From: Clostridiales bacterium
Lineage (GTDB): Bacteria > Bacillota > Clostridia > Christensenellales > Pumilibacteraceae
Direction: 5' to 3'
Length of the DNA stretch: 64,000 bases
Assembly: GCA_015055625.1 (NCBI GenBank)
Contig: SVHU01000007.1
Span: 1-64,000, forward strand
A program made the position numbers and the translations under genes. Under the pieces are notes generated by a model. That model saw nothing but the letters and a program-made list of their open reading frames with translations. It was not told the origin of the DNA and did no database searches. Positions 56,263-64,000 of this stretch are shown piece by piece (positions within the stretch are counted from its first letter, which is position 1; every line of letters starts with the position of its first letter).

Positions 56263-56290
56263 TGACATTATCGCAATAAAATAATATAAT
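56262..56290 (+). promoter_or_regulatory. Promoter of the GlmU-like gene, predicted leaderless
   Basis: Consensus TTGACA (56262-56267), a 17-bp spacer and consensus TATAAT (56285-56290), then 6 nt to the ATG at 56297. It is the clearest example of the leaderless arrangement. Confidence 0.85.
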
Positions 56291-56296
56291 AGTAGT

Positions 56297-57397
56297 ATGG
56301 GTAATAAAGTTAGCGGAATCATAATAAAGACTTCTTACGATAAAGTAGGGGATACTTCGGGTATTCAACTTTTTGGTAAGACCATGTTGCAATGGGTTTC
56401 ACTTGCAGTGCAGGGAACTGTTGCAACCGTTAGTTATAACGAAAAACTTTCCGTACCACTTAATATAAGACCATATCTAGATCCCGAATCTGAATACACG
56501 GTAGTACTGTATTCCGACACTCCGCTTATCACGGCTAAAACCGTAGCATTGGCGGTTAAAGATGCTGTCGATAACGGTGCTAACGTTATAAAAATGACTC
56601 GGGGTTTTGTTTTTAAAACGGAATTTGTTCAGCGCGTAGACAAAATCTATTCGGTTGACACTCATTATTATGAGGAAGAAGATTTTATTACGGCAGTTTC
56701 GTTTAAGCAAATAGCGCTTATAAGCGAAATTATGCGTAATAGAATTTTATCTTACCATATGCGTAACGGCGTTATGATAGAAGACCCCTCGTCTACATTT
56801 ATCGGAAGCGGAGTTTCTATTGGAAAGGGAGTAAGAATAGCGCCAAACAACATTATTAGTGGAAATACGGTTATAAAAGACAACGTTAGAATTGATGCTG
56901 GCAATAATATCGATAGCTGTATCTTAGAAAGCGGTGTGTATATGCTTTCATCTCGCGCAATCCATTCCTTTATCGGAAAAAACACAGAGGTTGGTCCGTA
57001 CGCGCACATTAGAGAAGATAATGTAATCGGCGAAAACTGCAAAATCGGTGATTTTGTTGAGTTGAAAAAATGCCATATAGGTAACAACTGTAAAATGAGC
57101 CATTTATCATATCTTGGTGATGTGATAATGGGACATTATTGTAACGTAGGTGCGGGCGTTGTGTTTGCGAACTACGACGGCAAAAACAAGCACACAACAA
57201 TGGTAGGGCACGGTGTGTTCATTGGATCTAAAGCCACGATTGTTGCCCCCGTAACTTTATCGGACGGCGCGTTCATAGCGGCAGGTTCTACCATAACAAA
57301 GGACGTTTCGACAAAAGCTCTGGCAATCGGAAGAGCAAGACAGGTCGAAAAGCCCGATTGGAAAGGCAATTTGTATCTGACAAACAGACACGAATGA
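56297..57397 (+). CDS. GlmU-like protein with eroded uridylyltransferase domain
   Basis: The protein has 366 residues, against ~455 for GlmU. The C-terminal left-handed beta-helix is complete, with the GlmU acetyltransferase blocks SHLSYLGD (catalytic His), FANYDGKNKH and GRARQ. The N-terminal part (~150 residues) keeps a LYSDTPLI block but lacks the nucleotide-binding LxxGxGTRM motif: the N-terminus reads SGIIIKTSYDKVGD. It could therefore acetylate but probably not uridylylate glucosamine 1-phosphate. It precedes prs, as glmU does in Firmicutes. Confidence 0.85.
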   Translation: MGNKVSGIIIKTSYDKVGDTSGIQLFGKTMLQWVSLAVQGTVATVSYNEKLSVPLNIRPYLDPESEYTVVLYSDTPLITAKTVALAVKDAVDNGANVIKMTRGFVFKTEFVQRVDKIYSVDTHYYEEEDFITAVSFKQIALISEIMRNRILSYHMRNGVMIEDPSSTFIGSGVSIGKGVRIAPNNIISGNTVIKDNVRIDAGNNIDSCILESGVYMLSSRAIHSFIGKNTEVGPYAHIREDNVIGENCKIGDFVELKKCHIGNNCKMSHLSYLGDVIMGHYCNVGAGVVFANYDGKNKHTTMVGHGVFIGSKATIVAPVTLSDGAFIAAGSTITKDVSTKALAIGRARQVEKPDWKGNLYLTNRHE

Positions 57398-57433
57398 TAA
57401 ATTTTAGTAGCTATTAAATTTGGAGGAATACTC

Positions 57434-58393
57434 ATGATAACACACGGAAACAAAATCAAATTGTTTGCAGGAAACGGCAACAGAGAGCTTGCTCAGGCAA
57501 TTTCGGACTATCTTAATATACCCTTGGGTGATATGACGGTAGGTCAGTTCTCAGATGGAGAAACTTGCGTTCAGATTGGCGAAACAGTAAGAGGATGCGA
57601 CGTATTCGTAATTCAGTCTACTTGTTCTCCAGTAAATGATAACCTCATCGAGCTTTTGGTAATTATTGATGCTATGCGTAGAGCAAGTGCAGGAAGAATT
57701 ACCGCTGTTGTTCCTTACTTTGGCTATGCTCGTCAGGACAGAAAGGCAAGAGCAAGAGATCCTATTACCGCAAAGCTTGTTGCTGACCTTATTACAACGG
57801 CAGGTGCAGATAGAGTTCTTACTATGGATCTTCACGCGCCTCAGATTCAGGGCTTCTTTGACGTTCCCACTGATAACCTTTTGGGCGTTTCCGTACTTGC
57901 TAAGTACATAAAAGAGCTTGATTTTGCACAAAGCGAAGATCTTATCGTTGTATCTCCCGACGTTGGCTCTGTTGGTAGAGCTCGTCAAATGGCTCAAAAA
58001 CTTGGCTGTGGACTTGCTATCGTGGACAAGCGTAGACCTAAGCCCAACGTTATGGAAGTTATGAATATCATTGGTGACGTTAAGGGCAAGACTTGTTTGC
58101 TAGTTGACGATATGATCGATACTGCAGGAACTATTACTCAGGGTGCTAAGGCCCTTGTTGACGTTGGTGGTGCTAAGGAAGTCTATGCTTGTTGTACACA
58201 TGGAGTTCTCTCCGGTCCTGCGATTAAGCGTCTTAACGAATCGGTAATCAAAAAACTCTTTATGCTTGATACTATTACTCTTTCAGAAGAAAAGAAGAGT
58301 GATAAATTCGAATCTATTTCGGTTGCCGAAATCTTTGCTCAGTCCATTGAATGTATTTTTGCGGACAAGCCATTAAGCCGTCTTTACGAATAA
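57434..58393 (+). CDS. prs: Ribose-phosphate pyrophosphokinase
   Basis: The protein has 319 residues. It makes PRPP from ribose 5-phosphate and ATP. The PRPP loop LVDDMIDTAGT, the flexible-loop region GYARQDRKARARDPI and MDLHAPQIQGFFD are all conserved (class I). RBS GGAGG. The glmU-prs order is shared with Bacillus and many Clostridia. Confidence 0.97.
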   Translation: MITHGNKIKLFAGNGNRELAQAISDYLNIPLGDMTVGQFSDGETCVQIGETVRGCDVFVIQSTCSPVNDNLIELLVIIDAMRRASAGRITAVVPYFGYARQDRKARARDPITAKLVADLITTAGADRVLTMDLHAPQIQGFFDVPTDNLLGVSVLAKYIKELDFAQSEDLIVVSPDVGSVGRARQMAQKLGCGLAIVDKRRPKPNVMEVMNIIGDVKGKTCLLVDDMIDTAGTITQGAKALVDVGGAKEVYACCTHGVLSGPAIKRLNESVIKKLFMLDTITLSEEKKSDKFESISVAEIFAQSIECIFADKPLSRLYE

Positions 58394-58397
58394 GACT

Positions 58398-58432
58398 AAA
58401 AACTCGGCGAAAACAGCGCCGAGTTTAATTTT
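58398..58432 (+). terminator. Terminator after prs
   Basis: AAACTCGGCG/CGCCGAGTTT arms followed by T-rich sequence. Confidence 0.85.
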
Positions 58433-58453
58433 TCAAAAACGCTCAAATTTACT

Positions 58454-58483
58454 AAAAAACCGTATCGTTATGATACGGTTTTT
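58454..58483 (-). terminator. Terminator of the FGGY kinase gene
   Basis: AAAAACCGTATC/GATACGGTTTTT arms. It can also back up the prs terminator on the plus strand. Confidence 0.85.
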
Positions 58484-58487
58484 GCTA

Positions 58488-60017
58488 TTATTGAAGTTTT
58501 GATGCAGTTTGAGCAACTGGCAAATATTTTTTGTAGTTTTTAATAAACTCATCACATTTTTTCTGTTCCTCTTCGCTTGCAATAAGAGTGCTTTTTTGAG
58601 CGGATGCGAAGATTTTGTCAAGAAAAGCAGATAACGTTGTTGAGTTTTGTGTACTATATAAGGCTAAAAGCGCCATTCCCCACGCACCGCCCTCGCTAGA
58701 TGTAGTCATTACTGTAACGGGTGTTTTCAAGATTGCAGACGTTGCACTTTGACCAACAATTGGCGTTTTATAATATCCGCCGTGAGCTAAAATATTCTTG
58801 ATTTTTATGCCTTCTTTATCCAGTATATCAACGCCCAAAGCAAGCGTAGCAATCGCTGAATATATTTGTGTTTGCATAAGGTTTGCAAGCGTTAGTTTAC
58901 CCTCTTGTCCTCTCACTAAAAGCGGAGCGCCTAAGTCCGTTCCTGCCAAGCCTTCACCTGCAAGGAAGTTGTATCCGGACATGCCTCCTACCTTTTCGTC
59001 ACTTGTAAGAGCGTGATTGAAAAGCTTTGTAAATAACTCGGTTTTGTCCACCTTTACACCAAAGAGTGATAGAGCTTCGTCAAAGACGTTTACCCATGCA
59101 TTGATTTCGTTCGTGCAGTTGTTGGTGTGGATTATAATTGCAGGGTATCCGTCGGGAGTTGCAATAACGTCTAGTTCTTTATAATAATCTTTGAGCGGTT
59201 TTTCAAGCACTATCGTAAGGTTAGCGCTTGTTCCTGAGGATATGTTTCCGCTAAGCGGAGCAACGCAACCTGTTGCAACAATGCCTGTTCCCATATCCCC
59301 CTCGGGAGGACAAAAGACAATACCGGGTTGTAAATTTCCCGTAGGATCAAGCCATTTTGCGCCTTCTTCCGTTAGTGTTCCGGCTTCTGCTCCGGCAGGT
59401 AAAACAGAGGGGAGCAAATCCTTAAAATTGCCCTCAATGTCATAAGAAGTAAGCAACGTATCGAACTTTTCAAGACGTTCTTGGTCATAATCTAAGCCCG
59501 CTAGAGGAAATATACCCGACGCGTCGTTCATTCCTAAAACGCGTTTACCTGTCAATAAGTAGTGAACGTAGCCCGACAGTGTATTAAGATGCGCAATCTT
59601 TTTTACGTGTTCTTCGTTGTTTAGAACAGCTTGAAAATATTGAGCAACCGACCAGCGCATAGGAACGTTAAAAGAAAGGAGAGGCGAGAGAATTTCGCTT
59701 GCTTTGCTTGCGTTAGTGTTGCGCCAGGTGCGGAAAGGAACTAGCAAATTATCGTCTTTATCAAACGCAAGATGACCGTGCATCATTGCCGAAATTCCAA
59801 TGCGATCAACAGTGGTTAGCGGTTGTCCGTAGTTTTTTATAAGATTAGCGTAAGCTTCTTGCATGCCGTCTTTTACTGCGCTTAATGGGTACGACCAAAA
59901 TCCGTCCACAAGCTCGTTTTCCCATTCGCTCACACCGCTTGCAATTACGTTTGCGTTTTCGTCGATAAGTACTGCCTTAATTCTGGTAGAGCCAAGCTCT
60001 ATTCCTAAAATCTTCAT
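58488..60017 (-). CDS. FGGY-family carbohydrate kinase
   Basis: The protein has 509 residues with the ASKHA fold. GIELGSTRIKAVLID is the phosphate-1 loop, MMHGHLAFD aligns with the substrate-binding segment, and NISSGTSANLTI and LAHGGYYKTP are the later ATP-binding motifs. Xylulokinase- or ribulokinase-like proteins are the nearest recognisable group; the sugar cannot be decided. Its position near GH43 and SGNH esterase genes suits pentose use. RBS GGGAG; start at 60017. Confidence 0.9.
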   Translation of the reverse strand: MKILGIELGSTRIKAVLIDENANVIASGVSEWENELVDGFWSYPLSAVKDGMQEAYANLIKNYGQPLTTVDRIGISAMMHGHLAFDKDDNLLVPFRTWRNTNASKASEILSPLLSFNVPMRWSVAQYFQAVLNNEEHVKKIAHLNTLSGYVHYLLTGKRVLGMNDASGIFPLAGLDYDQERLEKFDTLLTSYDIEGNFKDLLPSVLPAGAEAGTLTEEGAKWLDPTGNLQPGIVFCPPEGDMGTGIVATGCVAPLSGNISSGTSANLTIVLEKPLKDYYKELDVIATPDGYPAIIIHTNNCTNEINAWVNVFDEALSLFGVKVDKTELFTKLFNHALTSDEKVGGMSGYNFLAGEGLAGTDLGAPLLVRGQEGKLTLANLMQTQIYSAIATLALGVDILDKEGIKIKNILAHGGYYKTPIVGQSATSAILKTPVTVMTTSSEGGAWGMALLALYSTQNSTTLSAFLDKIFASAQKSTLIASEEEQKKCDEFIKNYKKYLPVAQTASKLQ

Positions 60018-60045
60018 TATTTTTCTCCCTAAAAGTTTTTTTCTT

Positions 60046-60073
60046 ATTATACAATATCTTTAGGAATTTTGCA
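60046..60073 (-). promoter_or_regulatory. Promoter of the FGGY kinase gene
   Basis: Minus strand TTGCAA (60073-60068), a 16-bp spacer and TATAAT (60051-60046). Confidence 0.65.
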
Positions 60074-60168
60074 ATATGCAAACGTAAAATAATATCTAAA
60101 ATTTTAGGAAAAATCAATCAGGATATATCTTTTGTTGTTAGCAATAAAATTAGCAGTGTCAATAAATT

Positions 60169-60435
60169 TCAAGGCATTTTTTCATCCGGTTTTTTGATTT
60201 TTGCATATTTGCGTCTGGTTGCCTCGCCTCCTCTTATGTGGCGAACAGAAAAATTTTCGTCCAGGATTTCTTTTACCTTATAATAAAGCTTAACGTTAGC
60301 TTTTTTAAGCCTATCCGTAACGTCTTTATGTACCGTGCTTTTGCTTACGTTAAAAGCCTTTGCCGTTTCTCTAACTGTTGTTTTATACTTTATCAAATAT
60401 AAAGCTTCTTGTATGCACCGTTCGTTGTAAGTCAT
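60169..60435 (-). CDS. spoIIID: Sporulation transcriptional regulator SpoIIID
   Basis: The protein has 88 residues, the family length. The helix-turn-helix TVRETAKAFNVSKSTVHKDVTDRL and the tail HIRGGEATRRKY are diagnostic. SpoIIID controls sigma-E and sigma-K dependent mother-cell genes during spore formation. The start at 60435 has AAGGGGTG; a longer frame to 60528 has no similarity. In Bacillus the gene lies near mbl, which is not seen here. Confidence 0.95.
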   Translation of the reverse strand: MTYNERCIQEALYLIKYKTTVRETAKAFNVSKSTVHKDVTDRLKKANVKLYYKVKEILDENFSVRHIRGGEATRRKYAKIKKPDEKMP

Positions 60436-60521
60436 ATATACACCCCTTAATTTGTATTGGTTATGTATATGACGGAATTTGTTGCGTAATGCAAAATAAA
60501 AAGGATTTGTTGAATTTTGTA

Positions 60522-60550
60522 TTGACAAAGTTGCTTAATTAAAGTAAAAT
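60522..60550 (+). promoter_or_regulatory. Promoter of the GH43 gene
   Basis: TTGACA (60522-60527), a 17-bp spacer and TAAAAT (60545-60550). CTTAATTAAAG within the spacer is a short palindrome. Confidence 0.8.
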
Positions 60551-60584
60551 AATAGATGTAGAGAAAATTAAGGAGAAAATTTTT

Positions 60585-61532
60585 ATGAAGCTTATTGATT
60601 TTAATCCCAACGCGTACCCCTCTCAACCTGATCCGTTTATCCTCAAAGGCGAGAACGGTAAGTTCTACGTTTACTCAACGTCGGTAGACGGAGTAAGAGC
60701 GTATGAGTCCGACTCTCTTACCGGTGAGTATAAAGATCTTGGATTTGTGTTTACAATGGAGGGCAAAAAGGAATACTGGGCGCCATCTGTAATTTATACC
60801 CACGGCAAGTATTATATGTACGTGTCTTGCATGCCTAAAGATAGCGATGATTGCCACACTGAGGCTATGCACGTAGCCTCGTCCACCTCGCCACAAGGTC
60901 CGTTTGTGGATGCTAAACAGCTTATCGAGCCGTTTTCTATCGATTCTCACGTTGTGGAAAACGAGAGCGGACTATTTATTTTCTATTCGATAAACGACTA
61001 CGACGATCCAAATCGCGCTGGGACTTATATTGTTGTAGATAAAATGCCCACGCCCGAAAGTGTGGAAGGTAATCCTGTAACGGTGCTCAAACCCACGCTC
61101 GACGAGGAAATTTTCCAGCGTGACAGATTTAAGAAAGGTCAGCATTGGCATACTTTGGAGGGCGCGTTCTATTTTAGGGAAGGGGATTATCACTATATAA
61201 TTTATTCTGGTAACTGTTATCAGAACGAGTATTATTATTTAGGTTACGCCGTAGCAAAAACCGCTGAAACAGATCTTACGAAAATTAAGTTTACAAAGTA
61301 TCCCAACGAGAATACCTATATGCCCCTTATCGCTAAAAACGAGTTTGAAGAGGGGACGGGACATAACAGCGTAATAAAGGAAAACGGTGTTTGGTATGCG
61401 GTATATCACGGAAGAGATGCTGTTCCCGATGTTAATCTTTTAAATCTTGAAGAAAAGCGTACTGCAAGAATTTGTAAGCTAATACTTGACGGCGAGAAAA
61501 TGACTGCCGAAAGATACGAAGATAAGCTGTAA
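60585..61532 (+). CDS. Glycoside hydrolase family 43 protein
   Basis: The protein has 315 residues of the five-bladed beta-propeller GH43 fold. Candidate catalytic residues are Asp in QPDPFIL, the pKa-modulating Asp in SIDSHVV and Glu in HTLEGAF. There is no signal peptide, so it probably trims imported arabino- or xylo-oligosaccharides in the cytoplasm. Strong RBS AAGGAG. Confidence 0.9.
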   Translation: MKLIDFNPNAYPSQPDPFILKGENGKFYVYSTSVDGVRAYESDSLTGEYKDLGFVFTMEGKKEYWAPSVIYTHGKYYMYVSCMPKDSDDCHTEAMHVASSTSPQGPFVDAKQLIEPFSIDSHVVENESGLFIFYSINDYDDPNRAGTYIVVDKMPTPESVEGNPVTVLKPTLDEEIFQRDRFKKGQHWHTLEGAFYFREGDYHYIIYSGNCYQNEYYYLGYAVAKTAETDLTKIKFTKYPNENTYMPLIAKNEFEEGTGHNSVIKENGVWYAVYHGRDAVPDVNLLNLEEKRTARICKLILDGEKMTAERYEDKL

Positions 61533-61554
61533 AAAACAAATGAAATTATATATA

Positions 61555-61593
61555 AAAAGAAGAAGCCAACAATGTTTAGTTGACTTCTTTTTA
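61555..61593. terminator. Bidirectional terminator between GH43 and esterase genes
   Basis: AAAAAGAAG(AAG)CCAAC/GTTGACTTCTTTTT arms between convergent stops. Confidence 0.75.
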
Positions 61594-61614
61594 TGCATTG
61601 TAATAAAAAATCGT

Positions 61615-61622
61615 ATACGTAT
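61615..61622. repeat. ATACGTAT palindrome element
   Basis: Context CGTATACGTATCGCAGTTTT followed by TGTTAAATTT, just past the terminator and next to the esterase stop. Confidence 0.6.
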
Positions 61623-61633
61623 CGCAGTTTTTG

Positions 61634-62713
61634 TTAAATTTTCAAGATGTCCTTAATAATCGGGAGCAAAGCTTTTGCCATATACGAGAATCCTAAATCA
61701 TTTGGGTGAACTCCGTCTACGGTACATTCTGAGAAAAATTCTCCCTCAAAAATCGTATAGCCATCCACAAAATAAACGTTCTTGTCACCCTCGTTTTTGG
61801 CTGTGAGATAGTTGTTGTAAATGACGTCGTGGCGAGGATAGTAATCTTTTCTTCTAGTAAACAAATTACCGGGCGCAGTCATAAAAATTACAGGGGTGGT
61901 GGGGTGAGCATTTCTAAACGCTCTAAACAACTTCATATGCGTCTTTTCAATGTGTTCGGCAGATGGTGCGTTGTGATCGTAGTCGCATACGAATATAGAT
62001 GGATCAAGCGAACAAATGTAATTAATCATTGTGTCTTCAGCTTTAGCATTTCCTGCAAAACCAAGATTAATAAAGTCAACGTTGGTTTTTTTGCATATCA
62101 TATTGGGATATGAATTTCCCGGTTTGGATGCGCATGCGCCGTGAGTTATGGACGAGCCGTAGTAAAGTATAGGTTTTATGTCTTTGTATGGTGTTGCAAA
62201 ATCAATGGTTGAGTCGTTTTTAAGCGCAATATATATCTCATTTACTGAATTGTATAAAGGAAAATTAAGAGTGTAGTCGTGCATTTTACCGTCTAAAGTA
62301 AGAGATGAAGAGTACCCTTTTGTGGAGTCAGTTGCGCCTGGACGAAAAGAACCACAGTATTCGCAGTTTAAATCTTTATATAAGTCAAAACCACGTTGAG
62401 CTAAAATGGTAAAGTGATCTAATGGACCAACGGCATTGTAAACGACTTTAATTGCTATAAACGACGAATTTGTTCTAAATCTTACTCTTCCACCCGACGT
62501 GTGCTTGTATAGATTAAAAACTCCTTCCGATACGCTTTGGGCAACATCTTTTGGCATTCTAATAAAAAGTCCTTGTTCTTCGTCAAACGTAATACCATGA
62601 ATTGTAAACGGCGCATTTTTTACGTCAAACCATACAATATCAGGTTCTGTAATAGTGCTTTCCACCTTAAAGTTTTTATCAATATCTTCAATTTTTATAG
62701 AAAGGTTGCTCAT
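61634..62713 (-). CDS. GxDLY/SGNH esterase, copy 1
   Basis: The protein has 359 residues. The N-terminal beta domain carries the GxDLY motif (QRGFDLYKD). The C-terminal SGNH hydrolase domain has the nucleophile block YGSSITHG (Ser within GSS rather than GDS), GFAGNAKAE, YDHNAP and DGVHPND (Asp-His). Proteins of this type (Lipase_GDSL_3 with its GxDLY N-domain) are likely carbohydrate esterases. There is no signal peptide. The last ~105 residues are essentially identical to copy 2. The start ATG is at 62713 with AAGGAG. Confidence 0.93.
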   Translation of the reverse strand: MSNLSIKIEDIDKNFKVESTITEPDIVWFDVKNAPFTIHGITFDEEQGLFIRMPKDVAQSVSEGVFNLYKHTSGGRVRFRTNSSFIAIKVVYNAVGPLDHFTILAQRGFDLYKDLNCEYCGSFRPGATDSTKGYSSSLTLDGKMHDYTLNFPLYNSVNEIYIALKNDSTIDFATPYKDIKPILYYGSSITHGACASKPGNSYPNMICKKTNVDFINLGFAGNAKAEDTMINYICSLDPSIFVCDYDHNAPSAEHIEKTHMKLFRAFRNAHPTTPVIFMTAPGNLFTRRKDYYPRHDVIYNNYLTAKNEGDKNVYFVDGYTIFEGEFFSECTVDGVHPNDLGFSYMAKALLPIIKDILKI

Positions 62714-62739
62714 CGTTATGCTCCTTGTATAATCTAGTA

Positions 62740-63822
62740 TTAAATTTTCAAGATGTCCTTAATAATCGGGAGCAAAGCTTTTGCCATATACGAGAATCCT
62801 AAATCATTTGGGTGAACTCCGTCTACGGTACATTCTGAGAAAAATTCTCCCTCAAAAATCGTATAGCCATCCACAAAATAAACGTTCTTGTCACCCTCGT
62901 TTTTGGCTGTGAGATAGTTGTTGTAAATGACGTCGTGGCGAGGATAGTAATCCTTTCTTCTAGTAAACAAATTACCGGGCGCAGTCATAAAAATAACGGG
63001 AGTAGTGGGGTGAGCGTGTCTAAACGCTCTAAACAACTTCATGTGCGTCTTTTCAAGGTGTTCGGCAGATGGTGCATTGTGGTCGTAGTCGTATACGAAA
63101 ATAGACGGATTAAGCGAACAAAGATAGTTTATCATAATATCTTCAGCTCTTGCGCTACCCGAAAAACCGAGGTTTACAAAGTCTACGTTGGTCTTTCTGC
63201 AAATCATATATTGATAGCTGTTTCCAGGCTTACTTGCGCACCCGCCTTGAGTTATGGACGAGCCGTAATAAAGTATGGGCGCAATATCTTTATACGGCGA
63301 TGGCTCGCTGAGTAGCGCGTCCTTTTTTAGCGCGATATATAATTCGTTTACTGGATTATATAGCGGGAAATTGATAGTGTAGTCGTGCATTTGTCCGTCT
63401 AGCTCACAAGATGATGAATATCCGTCGGGAGATGGGCGTGGTGGAATAAACGATCCACAATATACACTCTCGTTTTTAATGTCTTTATAAATATCGAAAC
63501 CTCGGTGTCCAGTTATAGAAAAATGTCCGTATGGTGGCTCTGCTTTATAAACAACTTTTATGCCGAGAAATTTGGAATTTGTTCTAAATCTAACTCTACC
63601 ACCCGAAGTGTTTTTGCAAAGATATGCAACACCGTCGTTGGTTTTATTCGCAATTTCTTGTGGCATTCTTATAAATAAACCTTGATTGCTATCATACGTA
63701 ACACCGTGTATTGCAAAAGGCGCGTTTTTTACGTCAAACCAAACAATGTCTGGTTCGGTAATAGTGGTTTCTACCTTAAAATTTTTATCAATAGTACTAA
63801 GATCTATTACTTTATCTTTCAT
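62740..63822 (-). CDS. GxDLY/SGNH esterase, copy 2
   Basis: The protein has 360 residues, a tandem paralog of copy 1. GxDIY motif (HRGFDIYKD), YGSSITQG, GFSGSARAE, YDHNAP and DGVHPND are in the same order. The N-terminal two-thirds has diverged clearly from copy 1 while the 3' quarter is near identical. It is first in the two-gene operon, 26 bp before copy 1 begins. RBS AGGAGG. Confidence 0.93.
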   Translation of the reverse strand: MKDKVIDLSTIDKNFKVETTITEPDIVWFDVKNAPFAIHGVTYDSNQGLFIRMPQEIANKTNDGVAYLCKNTSGGRVRFRTNSKFLGIKVVYKAEPPYGHFSITGHRGFDIYKDIKNESVYCGSFIPPRPSPDGYSSSCELDGQMHDYTINFPLYNPVNELYIALKKDALLSEPSPYKDIAPILYYGSSITQGGCASKPGNSYQYMICRKTNVDFVNLGFSGSARAEDIMINYLCSLNPSIFVYDYDHNAPSAEHLEKTHMKLFRAFRHAHPTTPVIFMTAPGNLFTRRKDYYPRHDVIYNNYLTAKNEGDKNVYFVDGYTIFEGEFFSECTVDGVHPNDLGFSYMAKALLPIIKDILKI

Positions 63823-63837
63823 TTTAGCCCTCCTGTT

Positions 63838-63877
63838 TGTCGCATTTTATTGCGTACGTATAGTGAAAAACGCGACA
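63838..63877 (-). other. 5' leader hairpin of the esterase operon
   Basis: GTCGCATTTT (63838-63847) and AAAACGCGAC (near 63868-63877) nearly pair, enclosing GTACGTAT, a variant of the recurrent palindrome. It lies directly before the ribosome site. Confidence 0.5.
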
Positions 63878-63911
63878 TATATTAAAAACGTGATTTTAAA
63901 ATATATAGACA

Positions 63912-63940
63912 ATTATATGCCTTTTTAGAGATTAAGTCAA
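63912..63940 (-). promoter_or_regulatory. Promoter of the esterase operon
   Basis: Minus strand TTGACT (63940-63935), a 17-bp spacer and TATAAT (63917-63912). Confidence 0.8.
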
Positions 63941-64000
63941 GATAAAATGCAAAAAAACTTGAAAACGTATTAACATTTTTTGTTAAAATTTGCACAGTAT

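Noticed and set aside
1-64000. rRNA, tRNA or oriC features
   Set aside because: I saw no tRNA-like cloverleaf with a TTCRA arm, no rRNA-like sequence and no cluster of TTATNCACA DnaA boxes.

Overview
The window looks like a chromosomal segment of an anaerobic, spore-forming, low-to-mid GC member of the Clostridia. This is inferred from gene content, not from an rRNA. The signs are a glycyl radical enzyme with its radical-SAM activase, an anaerobic ribonucleotide reductase activase (nrdG), spore genes (spmA, spmB, spoIIID), strong Shine-Dalgarno sites, sigma-A type promoters and Firmicutes-style operons. A gut lineage is plausible from the carbohydrate genes, but the exact family cannot be fixed here. 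Many genes (gyrB-gyrA, metG-tatD, recF, walJ, rlmH, tadA, glmU-like-prs) are classic neighbours of the replication origin in Firmicutes. No dnaA, dnaN, oriC, rRNA or tRNA gene was seen.

Layout. 1-1300 is non-coding and packed with repeats: a terminator-like hairpin, a direct repeat, branched palindromic repeats, a REP-like element and three tandem 152-bp units, each carrying a copy of the last 87 bp of the neighbouring AraC-type gene. 1.3-5.1 kb holds that regulator, divergent from a glycyl radical enzyme and its activase. 5.2-8.5 kb (minus strand) holds a YdeI-like gene, a flavodoxin-nrdG-dut operon and class II fructose-bisphosphate aldolase. 8.7-14.2 kb: TetR regulator, gyrB, gyrA. 14.4-15.5 kb: spmAB. 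15.7-18.5 kb: metG-tatD. 18.6-20.5 kb: an SGNH hydrolase and a cytidylate-kinase-like protein. 20.9-25 kb: a Rho-like protein that has lost its P-loop, followed by secA. 25.3-28.6 kb: prfB, tsaD-mnmA. 28.7-29.6 kb: DegV. 30.1-35.3 kb: a sugar ABC importer (lipoprotein with InlB-type repeats, two permeases, no ATPase). 35.5-40.6 kb: tcdA, a P-type ATPase and galK. 40.9-46.5 kb: a 1,896-residue membrane-anchored protein built from about six diverged repeats. 46.7-55.7 kb: recF, a heterodimeric ABC exporter, a degenerate ABC-ATPase-like protein, walJ, two CPBP proteases and rlmH. 55.8-58.4 kb: tadA, a GlmU-like protein with an eroded uridylyltransferase domain, and prs. 58.5-63.8 kb: a sugar kinase, spoIIID, a GH43 glycosidase and two tandem GxDLY/SGNH esterases sharing an almost identical 3' end.

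Themes. Three proteins look like enzymes that have lost their nucleotide-binding motif: Rho-like, ABC-like and GlmU-like. Five genes (degV, tcdA, recF, walJ, glmU-like) have a -10 box exactly 6 nt before the ATG, a 17-bp spacer and no Shine-Dalgarno site, so they are probably transcribed as leaderless mRNAs. A short palindrome, ATACGTAT, recurs just downstream of many stop codons. The carbohydrate genes (importer, galK, FGGY kinase, GH43, SGNH esterases, aldolase) fit a fermentative, plant-polysaccharide-using lifestyle.
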